A stretch of DNA of 64,000 nt from Gordonibacter sp034932485 (lineage in GTDB: Bacteria; Actinomycetota; Coriobacteriia; Coriobacteriales; Eggerthellaceae): contig JAYFOQ010000003.1 in assembly GCA_034932485.1 (NCBI GenBank), positions 1 to 64,000 on the forward strand, given 5' to 3'. Both the position numbers and the translations under genes were made by a program. Position 1 is the stretch's first letter. Every line of letters begins with the position of its first letter. The notes beneath the pieces are model-generated. The model did no database searches and was not told the origin of the DNA. It worked only from the letters and a program-made list of their open reading frames with translations. Positions 9,535-17,441 of this stretch are shown piece after piece.

Positions 9535-9795
9535 ATGTGTTTCAGACCAGCTGATGCTTCCGCCGGCTCAGGCATGAACAAATGCCCCGAGTGCGGCAAG
9601 ACCATCCAGATGATGGCCGGCGTTAACCTGAAGAACTGCCCGTTTTGTAAGTGTGACTTCACGCCGTACATCGATGGCACGAAGCCGCTACCGAACGCAG
9701 CTCCCGGTGCCCCTGCGGCACCTGCTGCTCCCGGTGCCCCGAAGGCTCCGGGTGCCCCTGCGGCACCTGCGGCACCGAAGCCTCCGAGCGCTTAA
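9535..9795 (+). CDS. Small zinc-ribbon protein with Gly-Ala-Pro-rich tail (MCFRP family, copy 1)
   Basis: An 86-residue protein starting MCFRPADASAG. The ATG at 9535 is chosen because GGAGG lies 8-12 bases upstream and because the MCFRP start is shared by two more genes in this window. Residues 14-42 carry a zinc ribbon with two knuckles, CPECG and CPFCK, about 20 residues apart. From about residue 50 the chain is a low-complexity tail of GAP, AAP and KAP units, likely extended or polyproline-like. Function is unknown. It lies directly upstream of the Fe-S-less oxidoreductase module, separated from it by a terminator. Related genes are at 29576 and 58998. Confidence 0.82.
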   Translation: MCFRPADASAGSGMNKCPECGKTIQMMAGVNLKNCPFCKCDFTPYIDGTKPLPNAAPGAPAAPAAPGAPKAPGAPAAPAAPKPPSA

Positions 9796-9809
9796 GCGTA
9801 AGCTCCCGG

Positions 9810-9834
9810 CGCCCGCGAGGGGGCGGGCGTTTTT
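9810..9834 (+). terminator. Intrinsic terminator after zinc-ribbon gene
   Basis: A 7-bp GC stem, CGCCCGC (9810-9816) with GCGGGCG (9823-9829), followed by TTTTT. It should end the zinc-ribbon transcript or reduce read-through into the oxidoreductase gene, giving different expression levels. Confidence 0.8.
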
Positions 9835-9929
9835 GCCGGGGCGGAGGGGTTTGTAAGGGATCACGCGCGATGACAAGCGCTGATTTAAGTTCTACCGTAC
9901 ACGAGCGAGAGTGTAGAAAGAAGGAGAAC

Positions 9930-12242
9930 ATGGCATACGGCAAACAATGGCAAACCGTGATGGAAGACGGGACTGTCGTAACCCGCAGCAACACGTGGTC
10001 GCCTCCGGGAAGCCACCCGGTAGGATACGGCGTTAAGGTTGTGACGAAGGATGGTGAACTCATCCGCGTCGAGGGCGATGACGACAACCCAATTACCACG
10101 GGTCGTGTTAACGCGATGAACCTTGCGTTGCGCGAGTACACCTATGCGCCGGAGCGTATCATCTATCCGATGAAGCGCGCGTATGAGGATCGCGGAAAAG
10201 ATAAGTGGGTGCGCACAACGTGGGACGAGGCGCTGGATACGATCGCCGAAAAGGTGCATTATTTCCAGGATACCTATGGCCCTGAGTCTATCGTGTGCTT
10301 TGGTGGCACCGGTCGTGAGGCGTGCATCTTCTACTATGCACTAACCTTCTCTGTGTTGCAGTCGCCTAACTGTTGCTACACGCAGTCAGGCTGGTCTTGC
10401 TACGGCCCCCGTTGCTCCATCTCTGACTATGTATTAGGTGCTGGTTATCCTGAGATGGACTACGCTGGCCACCTGCCGGGCAGCTACCAAGATCCTGCTT
10501 ACACCGTACCTAAGTGGATTGTTCTTTGGGGTAAAGAGCCGCTACCTTCCAATGGCGACGGTTTCTTTGGTCACTGCTTGGTTGACCTTATGAAGCTTGG
10601 CACCAAAATTATCTCCGTTGACCCCCGCATTACGTGGATCGGTGCTCACGACGGCAACATCAACCTTCAGGTTCGTCCGCAGACCGACACCGCGCTTGCC
10701 CTTGCCATTATGAACTTGATGTTTGAATCGGGCGAGTACGACCAGGAGTTTGCTGAGAAGTGGATCTATGGTCTTGACGAAATGAAGGCCCGTGCCGCTG
10801 AGTATCCTGTCGACAAGGTTGCCGAGATTACTGGCGTTGCAGCTGAGGATATTAAGCGTGTTGCTCATATCATTGGTACCGAGCGCCCGATTGGTTGGGC
10901 ATGGGGTCTTGCGTTCGATCAGAACAAGAACGGTGTTCAGCTTTCGCAGGCGTTTATCGTCTTGGCTGCCCTTGCTGGCTCTATCGACCGTCCCGGCGGC
11001 TTGACCCTTGGTCCTCCGTCTGCTCTTCTGGGTAAATGGCGTATGGAGCAGCGTGGCGCTATGGACGACTCGGTTTGGGAGAAGCGCATTGGTGCTGCTG
11101 CATGGCCAGGTTTGTCTACGGGTATGGCTACGACGCAGCCCGATGAGACGCTAAACACCATGGAGACCGATCAACCCTATGCGCTGAAGATGGGCTGGTT
11201 CAACAGCTCCAACTTCCTTACCCCCACCTGCTCAGCTCAGCCGAAGCGTTGGCATAAGGCGCTTCAGAAGCTCGAGTTCGTTGTGGTACAGGACCTCACC
11301 ATGACTCCGACGGCTATGGCTGTGGGCGACTACTTCCTGCCGATGGCCACGTGGGCAGAGCACAACGGCATCGTACTGACACACTATGGTCGCAACACCG
11401 TGTTCATGGGCCCCATGAACAAGGCTTTGACAGTGGGCGAGTGCAAGTCCGACGTCGAGATCTGTCTCATGTTCGGCCAGCGCCTCAACCCGTCTTGGTG
11501 GCCGTGGTACAAGCCGGCCGACGGCAAGTCGCTTGATCTTGACGCTCTGGCAGTGGCGGTTGAAGACTTCTATAGCGACCAGCTGAAGGAGCTTGGCTTC
11601 GACTGGAAGACGTTCCAGGAACTGGGTCTCTACCAGCCTGGCGCACATGGCTTCGAGTACGAGAAGTACGAGAAGGGTCTACTCCGCTTCGACGGCGAAC
11701 CTGGCTTCAACACGATTACCGGTCAAATCGAAGCTTACTCGATCCTTTATGAATCTTGGGGCGAGGATCCGCTGCCTTACTACGAGGAGCCGAACTACAG
11801 CCAAATTAGCAAGCCTGACTTTGCTGGTCAGTATCCGCTAATTACCACTTCAGGTTCGCGTCGTTACAGCTCGTTCCATTCTGAGCATCGTCATGTGCCG
11901 TCCCTGCGCCAGATCGATCCGTGGCCTTGGGTGCAAATCAACCCAGAAACCGCTAAGGCTTATGGTATCACCGACGGCGACTGGTGCGAGGTTTACAACA
12001 TGTTCGGCGAGGCACGCTTTAAGGCCGAGGTTACGCCGATCATGAAGCCCGGAATTCTGAATTGCGCTCACGGCTGGTGGTTCCCCGAGCAGGATGGCGA
12101 AGAGCCTAACCTGTTTGGTGTGTGGAAGTCTAACTTCAACAGCCTGGTGCCGCACTTCAACGTTGGCAAGCTCGGTTTTGGTGCCCCCTATAAGGGTGTC
12201 ATGTGCAACGTCCGTCGCGTCCGTAGCCTGGACCAAGACTAA
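9930..12242 (+). CDS. Molybdopterin oxidoreductase lacking the N-terminal Fe-S cysteines
   Basis: A 770-residue DMSO-reductase-superfamily protein with no Tat signal, so cytoplasmic. The ATG at 9930 follows AAGGAG; a longer in-frame start at 9870 lacks homology. It is closest in this window to the enzyme at 51826. The four N-terminal cluster cysteines of that paralog (C31, C36, C65, C68) are Ser28, Tyr33, Asn61 and Asn64 here, so no [4Fe-4S] cluster can form there. Pterin-domain motifs remain: GGTGR near 125, the motif SGWSCYGPR with Cys157 (candidate Mo ligand, conserved in all five paralogs), SNGDG and HGWWFPEQ near the C-terminus. The enzyme may perform a redox-neutral reaction such as transhydroxylation or hydration, or take electrons from another donor. 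The substrate is unknown. Confidence 0.9.
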   Translation: MAYGKQWQTVMEDGTVVTRSNTWSPPGSHPVGYGVKVVTKDGELIRVEGDDDNPITTGRVNAMNLALREYTYAPERIIYPMKRAYEDRGKDKWVRTTWDEALDTIAEKVHYFQDTYGPESIVCFGGTGREACIFYYALTFSVLQSPNCCYTQSGWSCYGPRCSISDYVLGAGYPEMDYAGHLPGSYQDPAYTVPKWIVLWGKEPLPSNGDGFFGHCLVDLMKLGTKIISVDPRITWIGAHDGNINLQVRPQTDTALALAIMNLMFESGEYDQEFAEKWIYGLDEMKARAAEYPVDKVAEITGVAAEDIKRVAHIIGTERPIGWAWGLAFDQNKNGVQLSQAFIVLAALAGSIDRPGGLTLGPPSALLGKWRMEQRGAMDDSVWEKRIGAAAWPGLSTGMATTQPDETLNTMETDQPYALKMGWFNSSNFLTPTCSAQPKRWHKALQKLEFVVVQDLTMTPTAMAVGDYFLPMATWAEHNGIVLTHYGRNTVFMGPMNKALTVGECKSDVEICLMFGQRLNPSWWPWYKPADGKSLDLDALAVAVEDFYSDQLKELGFDWKTFQELGLYQPGAHGFEYEKYEKGLLRFDGEPGFNTITGQIEAYSILYESWGEDPLPYYEEPNYSQISKPDFAGQYPLITTSGSRRYSSFHSEHRHVPSLRQIDPWPWVQINPETAKAYGITDGDWCEVYNMFGEARFKAEVTPIMKPGILNCAHGWWFPEQDGEEPNLFGVWKSNFNSLVPHFNVGKLGFGAPYKGVMCNVRRVRSLDQD

Positions 12243-12262
12243 CAGATAAGGAAGTGACGAAA

Positions 12263-12622
12263 ATGGCAGATCAGAAGTACGCTTTGCTGGTTGATTACAC
12301 CTACTTCTCGGGCAACCATGCTGCAGAGATCGCCTGCAAAGAAGAGCTGGGCCTTCCTCTCGATCAGTTTGGCATCAAAGAGGTTGAGGTCGGTCCTTTC
12401 AAGAAGGGCGATAGTGCTGACGGCGATTCGTGGGAATGGTTCTATATTCCCTGCCCGACGTCTATTTTCTCTGAGCACTGGGGAACGGGCGGAGACAAAG
12501 CCGGACAGCGTCCCTTGGCTGTTCAGGTAGAGGAATCTGCGTCTATGTACTACGGTACGCTGGAGGATATGACCGCCAAGATGGCTGAGTTTGATCGTCC
12601 GATGGTGCTGTTCCAGCTGTAA
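12263..12622 (+). CDS. Degenerate ferredoxin-like partner subunit with Fe-S ligands lost
   Basis: A 119-residue protein homologous to the ferredoxin subunits at 54394, 62144, 48121 and 40477. They share the start ([AG]LL[VI][DN]Y), the ACKEE segment and the YGTLEDM segment. Those paralogs have eight shared cluster cysteines (CxxCxxCxxxC and CxxCx11CxxxC). Here only Cys25, in ACKEE, survives; the first motif reads YFSGNHAAEIAC and the second half contains no ligand cysteines. The frame is intact, with AGGAAG before the ATG at 12263 and a gap of only 20 bp after the oxidoreductase gene. The fold was probably kept as a structural subunit while both clusters were lost together with that of the large subunit. 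An in-frame GTG at 12254 is a less likely start. Confidence 0.85.
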   Translation: MADQKYALLVDYTYFSGNHAAEIACKEELGLPLDQFGIKEVEVGPFKKGDSADGDSWEWFYIPCPTSIFSEHWGTGGDKAGQRPLAVQVEESASMYYGTLEDMTAKMAEFDRPMVLFQL

Positions 12623-12637
12623 GCACTTGTTGTTCTT

Positions 12638-12674
12638 GTTGCGGCTGCTTGATCTGTTAATAGGTAGCCGCAAC
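12638..12674 (+). terminator. Hairpin after the ferredoxin-like gene
   Basis: A perfect 9-bp stem, GTTGCGGCT (12638-12646) with AGCCGCAAC (12666-12674), lies between the ferredoxin-like gene and the next small gene. There is no strong T-run, so it may be a partial terminator or an RNA-stabilising hairpin. Confidence 0.45.
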
Positions 12675-12758
12675 ATTCTGTTGAAGAATCGTTGTGGCCG
12701 TTTGGCTTGCCGGTCGGTTGCAACGATACCGTGTTAAAGACCGACAAAGGAGGGTGCA

Positions 12759-13034
12759 ATGACCGAAGACGAGTTTTTGGCGCTCGACGCTCCCGAGGGC
12801 GCTGCCAAGCTGAATGATCTTCTGGCTGAGGGTAAGAGCCAGGACGAAGCCCTAGCTGAGTTCGGCCTGACTAAGGCTCACCTCATGAAGGCGCAGATTT
12901 TCTTCGTGAAAGATAAGTACATCGCCCGTGCATGGGGTGGCTATACTTCCACGAAGCGTACCGGCAACGAGGCTGGCGATACCGGCAATGGTGTTGGTAG
13001 CAGCGATCCCTCAAAGGGTTATGCTGGCGTCTAA
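12759..13034 (+). CDS. Small hypothetical protein in the Fe-S-less oxidoreductase cluster
   Basis: A 91-residue protein with an excellent ribosome-binding site (AAAGGAGGGTGCA) before the ATG. The first 55 residues are predicted helical, with a pattern like a small helix-turn-helix or three-helix bundle (KLNDLLAEGKSQDEALAEFG, then LTKAHLMKAQIFFV). The last 25 residues are Gly/Ser/Asp-rich and probably disordered. No cysteines, membrane segments or signal peptide are present. It is in the same direction as the oxidoreductase pair and could be an accessory or chaperone-like factor for it. I do not recognise the family. Confidence 0.7.
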   Translation: MTEDEFLALDAPEGAAKLNDLLAEGKSQDEALAEFGLTKAHLMKAQIFFVKDKYIARAWGGYTSTKRTGNEAGDTGNGVGSSDPSKGYAGV

Positions 13035-13054
13035 TTAGTGTGGTTGGTAAAAAA

Positions 13055-13087
13055 GGGGAGGCTTGTTCTTGTGGGGCATGCCTCCCC
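13055..13087 (-). terminator. Minus-strand terminator-like hairpin
   Basis: GGGGAGGC (13055-13062) pairs with GCCTCCCC (13080-13087). The A-run upstream becomes a T-run on the minus strand, so the shape suits termination of leftward, antisense transcription. It may also mark the end of the gene at 12759-13034. Confidence 0.4.
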
Positions 13088-13106
13088 CATGCGACGATAG
13101 GCATTT

Positions 13107-13140
13107 CCTGCAAAATTTGCTTAGAAGCAAGGTTTGCAGG
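13107..13140 (+). promoter_or_regulatory. Leader hairpin upstream of the 111-residue protein gene
   Basis: CCTGCAAA (13107-13114) pairs with TTTGCAGG (13133-13140), with an inner TTGCT/AGCAA pairing. This gives a long hairpin about 80 bases before the next start codon. It could be a terminator remnant, an operator or a leader structure. No function can be assigned. Confidence 0.35.
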
Positions 13141-13218
13141 CAATGCACGATGCTAAGTCGATCAGGGGCAAGTGCAAGGTGTAAGAATTAAAATCCGAGC
13201 ATAAGGAGACGAGGCTTT

Positions 13219-13554
13219 ATGGCAACTGAAGAAGAGATCTTAGCTGAAGTGGAGCAATGGGGCCGCTTGACTCCTGAACAGGAGATTATCCTGTACAACA
13301 TTTCTTTGAAGCAAGATGAATTGGGTCGAGAGTCGACAAATCTGTTACTGAGTAAGGTGAAGGGAAACCCCCTGTACGAGCAAATGATCGAGCGCGAATA
13401 CCTAACGTATCAGGTGTTTAATCATGGTACCCGGCACGAGATTGCTTGTTTATACGTTACGCTAAAGGGGTTGCGTTATTGCATTATGTTTGCTGACGAA
13501 CTTTCTACTCGCCGCAAGTTGAACCCTGCGGGCGCACCTTGGCAGGTTGCCTAG
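13219..13554 (+). CDS. Hypothetical protein in the Fe-S-less oxidoreductase cluster
   Basis: A 111-residue soluble protein starting MATEEEILAEVEQW with AAGGAGACGAGG upstream. The N-terminal half is acidic and helical. The second half contains aromatic, strand-like segments (YLTYQVFNHGTRHE, CLYVTLKGLRYCIMF) and two cysteines too far apart to form a metal knuckle. There is no membrane segment or signal peptide. It lies between the 91-residue protein and the SlyD-like gene, all in one direction, so it may belong to the same functional unit. The family is not recognised; enzyme-assembly chaperone or small ligand-binding protein are open possibilities. Confidence 0.65.
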   Translation: MATEEEILAEVEQWGRLTPEQEIILYNISLKQDELGRESTNLLLSKVKGNPLYEQMIEREYLTYQVFNHGTRHEIACLYVTLKGLRYCIMFADELSTRRKLNPAGAPWQVA

Positions 13555-13659
13555 TCTTTTCCCTGCAAGGCGAGTGCGTCTGGTTTTTTCTGAAAGGCAG
13601 CTTGCGTACTCCCTTAGTTAGCCTGAAGCTCAGTTAGCTTGAAACAAAGGAGATCAACG

Positions 13660-14178
13660 ATGCAGCTTGGTTCTATCATAACCCTTGCGTATACGGGCAA
13701 ACTCGACGATGGTACAGTTTTTGGCTATGCCACAAAAGAGGAACCTATGAAGTTCCAAACAGGAATGGATATGACTATCGATGGCTTCGAGAAGGCCATT
13801 TTGGAGATGTCTGAGGCAGGTGAAAAAAAGACGTTCGTTGTCGATGAGTATGGAGCCTATGGCGAGTATCTCGAAGGACATACGACGAGGATTCCGATTG
13901 AGCAAATTCCCGTGGATAATATTGAAGTGGGGAGACGAATTTGGTTATCAAGTAGCGAAGATGGTGCGCCCATGCCTGCGACGGTTCTCGGAATTGAGGA
14001 AAACGTTGCTTTATTCGATCTTAATCATCCGCTTGCGGGTAAAAGTCTTACCTTTGAGGTGGAATTGCTCGAGGTGATGGAAGCTCCTGAAGACTTTGTT
14101 TCTGCTGCTGAAAAAGCGAAGCATCTGCAAGAACAGACGAAGCTGCTGGGCGGCGATCAGGGAGACGATTTCCGATAA
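13660..14178 (+). CDS. FKBP-type peptidyl-prolyl isomerase, SlyD-like
   Basis: A 172-residue FKBP with an inserted-flap (IF) domain, the SlyD architecture. It begins MQLGSIITLAYTGKLDDGTVF. The IF region (about residues 65-120) follows DEYGAYGEY, and the FKBP core closes with the motif NHPLAGKSLTFEVELLEV typical of SlyD. The His/Cys-rich metal-binding tail of E. coli SlyD is absent; the C-terminus is short and charged. The ATG at 13660 follows AAAGGAGATCAACG. SlyD-type proteins act as folding helpers and in metalloenzyme maturation. Its position after the oxidoreductase module suggests a role in folding those subunits or the proline-rich zinc-ribbon protein, but that is inference. Confidence 0.85.
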   Translation: MQLGSIITLAYTGKLDDGTVFGYATKEEPMKFQTGMDMTIDGFEKAILEMSEAGEKKTFVVDEYGAYGEYLEGHTTRIPIEQIPVDNIEVGRRIWLSSSEDGAPMPATVLGIEENVALFDLNHPLAGKSLTFEVELLEVMEAPEDFVSAAEKAKHLQEQTKLLGGDQGDDFR

Positions 14179-14194
14179 GTTTTGCTTATTCTCG

Positions 14195-14231
14195 CAATGT
14201 CGAGGTGGGGGTTGCCCTCTCCTCGACATTG
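14195..14231 (+). terminator. Hairpin between slyD-like and zinc-ribbon genes
   Basis: A perfect 11-bp inverted repeat, CAATGTCGAGG (14195-14205) with CCTCGACATTG (14221-14231). It has no T-tract, so it may act as a weak terminator or a processing site. Confidence 0.45.
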
Positions 14232-14263
14232 TCGTATGAAGTATCCGAAGGGAGTGGCAAGGG

Positions 14264-14572
14264 ATGTGCTGGTCGTGCAACCCCATTTGCGGCGGCTGTA
14301 GGCCGCCGCGTAAGCGTCCGGTCAAGTGTCCGGAATGCGGAATGTTCAATGCGATCGATCTTGAACATTTTAATAAGGTTAATCCGTGTACCAAATGCGG
14401 CTTTGATTTGACCGATTTAGCTCGTCCTGAACCAGTTGCATGCACGATTTGCGGCGAGGTGTGTTACAACCCATGCCGCAAAGGAAAAGAGGAGCAACCT
14501 AGTAACGAACTGCGGGTTTGTCAAGTTCGTGTTTGTGTGCCGCTCGGTACGAAGTCAGATTTTTCAGAATAG
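14264..14572 (+). CDS. Cysteine-rich zinc-ribbon protein (MCWSC type)
   Basis: A 102-residue protein with 15 cysteines, starting MCWSCNPICGGC. Three CxxC-type knuckles follow: CPECG near 22-26, CTKCG near 42-46 and CTICG near 60-64, then further cysteines (CYNPC). It could bind two or more zinc ions. The Met-Cys start and CPxCG knuckles link it loosely to the MCFRP proteins and to the MCYCC protein at 54857, but it lacks the Gly-Ala-Pro tail. A GAAGGGA site precedes the ATG. It ends the rightward cluster, 40 bp from the convergent sdaA gene. Function unknown. Confidence 0.7.
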   Translation: MCWSCNPICGGCRPPRKRPVKCPECGMFNAIDLEHFNKVNPCTKCGFDLTDLARPEPVACTICGEVCYNPCRKGKEEQPSNELRVCQVRVCVPLGTKSDFSE

Positions 14573-14612
14573 TATTGAGAAAATAATCGTTGCGGTATCC
14601 GGGGCGAATGCT

Positions 14613-16226
14613 CTACGCCCGCCCCGCACACCACGCACAAGCACTAGGGGCAACAGCAATGCCGCCAAGTGCACTTTCTCGCAACTCAAAGGGTAAAGAG
14701 CGCCCAACGGCATCCATCGCAGCCACCGTTTCGTCAAAGTTTACGATATTATCGATATCTGCCAGCGCAATTTGCGCGCAAACCAAAGCTGTAGCGGCTG
14801 CGGTGGCGTTTCGCTTTTGACAGGGAATTTCAACTAGTCCTCCAATAGGGTCGCATACGAGACCCATAAGCGATGTTAATGCGTTGCTTGCTGCGGATAG
14901 CGCCTGGGTGGGCGAACCTCCAGCCATTTCTACCGTTGCGGCGGCTGCCATAGCAGCCGCCGATCCAATTTCGGCCTGACAGCCACCTTCCGCACCCGAA
15001 ACCGTAGCATTGCGCGCGATGAGGTAACCTACTGCAGCTGCTGCCAACAAACCCTTTTGCAGTACCTTGGTGTCGTAACCCCGCTCTTCTTCTAAAGCCA
15101 ATAGTACACCGGGCACGACACCCGATGAGCCTGCGGTGGGCGCGGCTACAATACGACCCATTGAGGCATTCGTTTCTAATACGGCAAGAGCAAACTCCAT
15201 CGCGCGTCCCGTAAGTTTGTCGACGACAGAAGTTCCCTGTTCGCGGGCGGCGTGCACTTTGCGCGCTTCGCCGCCAATAAGACCTCCCATTGACAGTACG
15301 GGTTCACGCAAGGGTTCGGTTGCCGAAGCTCGCATAACAGCTAAAGCCCGGTTGACATAGGTGTAAGCATCGCAGCGACATCCGTCCAACGCATCGAGCG
15401 CTTCTTCTCGCGCCAAGAATACATCGGCAAGAGAGCCCTTCTGTTCGTTGCAGCGTGCAAGCAGTTCGGCACCGGTAGTAAAATCGCATGTTGAGAAGCG
15501 TCGTTCGGCTTCTTCAGCCGATGGAGGATGGGGGTCCATGAGTTTGCCTGTGGGGCTGTCTGCTGGCACGATGCGCACGTCATGCACGGCCGGATGCCGT
15601 TCAATGCATTCCTTCACCGCGCGAGGGAGTGTCCCATCTACTTCGAGCACCGTGTATGCTCCCGATCCGCGTCGCGTGCGAAACATTCGTGCGGTGCCAA
15701 TGTTTACTTCGTATTCCGATACACAACCAGCGATATGGGCTAGTACACCCGTTTCGTCTCGCTGACGTACCACTAAGCTCGTGTGTTCGCCGGTTATATC
15801 TACCTCGATGCCATCAATGCGTTTGATAACAGCAGCGCCTCCACCAATACTGACGCCACGCACCTCTAAGGTATTGCCCTGCTTATCTTCAATAAACAAA
15901 TCTACGGTGTTGGGGTGATCTACTGCTTTGTCTGGATTGCCTATAAACGTGAAACGTAAGCCAGTTTCATGGGCTCGCTCGAAAGAATTGCGGATGCCTA
16001 GATCGTCGGGGGCCATTCCGAGGAGTCCGGCTACGAGCGCTTTGTCGGTGCCGTGTCCCGATTGCGTGCAGGCAAGCGACCCGTACAGTGTAAAGGTCAC
16101 CTGTGACGGCGGAGCGGCTAAGAGGCTTTTTGCCATGCGAGCAATACGTAGAGCGCCTGCTGTATGAGAACTTGAGGGGCCCACCATGATGGGGCCAATG
16201 ATGTCGGTCAAACCGAGCGTTTCCAT
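14613..16226 (-). CDS. sdaA: L-serine ammonia-lyase (iron-sulfur type, single chain)
   Basis: A 537-residue single-chain L-serine dehydratase that converts L-serine to pyruvate and ammonia. The beta domain comes first (MVGPSSSHTAGALR near residue 14), then an ACT-like region near 150-215, then the alpha domain. The alpha domain carries SMGGLIGGEA, AAPTAGSSGVVPG and the cluster cysteines in GGCQAEIG, CDPIGG and IPCQKRN that hold the catalytic [4Fe-4S]. GAAAGGA precedes the ATG. Length fits fused SdaA enzymes. Serine breakdown to pyruvate would suit an asaccharolytic amino-acid-fermenting anaerobe. The gene is divergent from ppaC and appears monocistronic. Confidence 0.94.
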   Translation of the reverse strand: METLGLTDIIGPIMVGPSSSHTAGALRIARMAKSLLAAPPSQVTFTLYGSLACTQSGHGTDKALVAGLLGMAPDDLGIRNSFERAHETGLRFTFIGNPDKAVDHPNTVDLFIEDKQGNTLEVRGVSIGGGAAVIKRIDGIEVDITGEHTSLVVRQRDETGVLAHIAGCVSEYEVNIGTARMFRTRRGSGAYTVLEVDGTLPRAVKECIERHPAVHDVRIVPADSPTGKLMDPHPPSAEEAERRFSTCDFTTGAELLARCNEQKGSLADVFLAREEALDALDGCRCDAYTYVNRALAVMRASATEPLREPVLSMGGLIGGEARKVHAAREQGTSVVDKLTGRAMEFALAVLETNASMGRIVAAPTAGSSGVVPGVLLALEEERGYDTKVLQKGLLAAAAVGYLIARNATVSGAEGGCQAEIGSAAAMAAAATVEMAGGSPTQALSAASNALTSLMGLVCDPIGGLVEIPCQKRNATAAATALVCAQIALADIDNIVNFDETVAAMDAVGRSLPFELRESALGGIAVAPSACAWCAGRA

Positions 16227-16480
16227 GCGTTTCCTTTCGAGGCAGGTGCCGCTTAGTTCTTAAGGTGGTGCTATCGTAGCGCATGCTTGCGGCCCCTTCC
16301 ACCGTGCGTTTATGAGATTTTCGACGGCTAAACAGCTGTGGAAGCGCATCGGTTGTTGTACCAGCGCTATACTGGTCGCGTTATCGTTGCAGGCATGAGC
16401 CTGTTGGCGAGGGAACCCAACCATCTATAAAGAAAGCAAACGTGCCCTGCGCGGGGCATCAATGCGAAGGAGCGAGCACC

Positions 16481-17440
16481 ATGGCCGAGCCCATCATCGT
16501 CGTTGGACACAAGAATCCCGACAACGATTCCATCAGCGCAGCAGTCGGATACGCGTATCTGAAAAATGAGCTGGCGCGTCGTGACGCTGGCGACGGAGAG
16601 CCGGAAGCATACGAACCGGTTCGTCTTGGCCCGCTGCCGCCGGAGAGCTCCTGGGTGCTTGAGAGTGTCGGCATTGAGGAGCCTCGTCTTGTTGAGAATG
16701 TGTTTACCAAAAGCGATGCGCCGAAGCAGCGCGTGGTGCTGGTAGATCACAACGAGGTACGTCAGGCGGTCGATGGTATTGAAGACGCGGAGGTTGTTGA
16801 AATTATCGACCATCACCGCATCGGAGGTATGACCACCGCGAGCCCCATCATGTTTTTGAATCTGCCTTTGGGCTCCACGGCATCCATTGTTACGCTGGAA
16901 TTCGAGCGTAATGACGTGGAAATGCCTACGTCCATTGCCAAGGTGCTTTTGTCGGCCATCCTTACCGACACCGTTATTCTGAAGTCACCCACGGCTACCG
17001 CCACCGATCGCGCTCTCGTGGAGAAGCTGTCCGCTCAGATGGGGGTCGATCCCACGGAGTTCGGCCTTGCGGTGTTCAAACAGCGCGGAGGCGAAGGTAC
17101 TATGCCTATCAAAGAGTTCGTGTGCGCTGACTCAAAGGAGTTCCAGACGGGCGAAGCTACGGTGCTTATTGCCCAGCACGAGACGGTGGATCTTGCGGCA
17201 GCCTTAGAGCGTGAGGACGAAGCTCGCGAGTTTATGCGTAACCTGCGTGAGCAGCATGGCTATCAGTTTGTGTTGCTTATGGTTACCGATATTATTGCTG
17301 AAGGTAGTCAGTTCCTTTGTGAGGGTGACTGCGAATTAGTCAATCGTGTGTTCGACATCGAATGCATCCCTGGTGGCGTGTGGATGCCCGGCGTTTTGAG
17401 TCGCAAAAAGCAAGTAGCTGCTAAGATTCTTGGAGCTTAG
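16481..17440 (+). CDS. ppaC: Manganese-dependent inorganic pyrophosphatase (family II)
   Basis: A 319-residue DHH-family pyrophosphatase that hydrolyses PPi to phosphate. The metal-binding motifs are clear: GHKNPDNDSI near residue 9, VLVDHNE near 87 and IIDHHRIGG near 107. The C-terminal DHHA2 domain ends with the basic motif SRKKQVA that binds substrate. No CBS domains are present, so it is the short unregulated form. GAAGGAG lies 8-14 bases before the ATG at 16481; an upstream ATG at 16442 gives an unconserved extension. The following peptidase gene starts immediately after its stop, suggesting co-transcription. Confidence 0.95.
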   Translation: MAEPIIVVGHKNPDNDSISAAVGYAYLKNELARRDAGDGEPEAYEPVRLGPLPPESSWVLESVGIEEPRLVENVFTKSDAPKQRVVLVDHNEVRQAVDGIEDAEVVEIIDHHRIGGMTTASPIMFLNLPLGSTASIVTLEFERNDVEMPTSIAKVLLSAILTDTVILKSPTATATDRALVEKLSAQMGVDPTEFGLAVFKQRGGEGTMPIKEFVCADSKEFQTGEATVLIAQHETVDLAAALEREDEAREFMRNLREQHGYQFVLLMVTDIIAEGSQFLCEGDCELVNRVFDIECIPGGVWMPGVLSRKKQVAAKILGA

Positions 17441-17441
17441 C

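Noticed and set aside
9690..9795. Gly-Ala-Pro coding repeats as a CRISPR or tandem DNA repeat
   Set aside because: The repeat is in the protein and the DNA units are short, degenerate and without spacers.
12263..12622. Ferredoxin-like gene as a pseudogene
   Set aside because: The frame is full length, conserved outside the ligand sites, has a good ribosome-binding site, and its losses match those of the large subunit.
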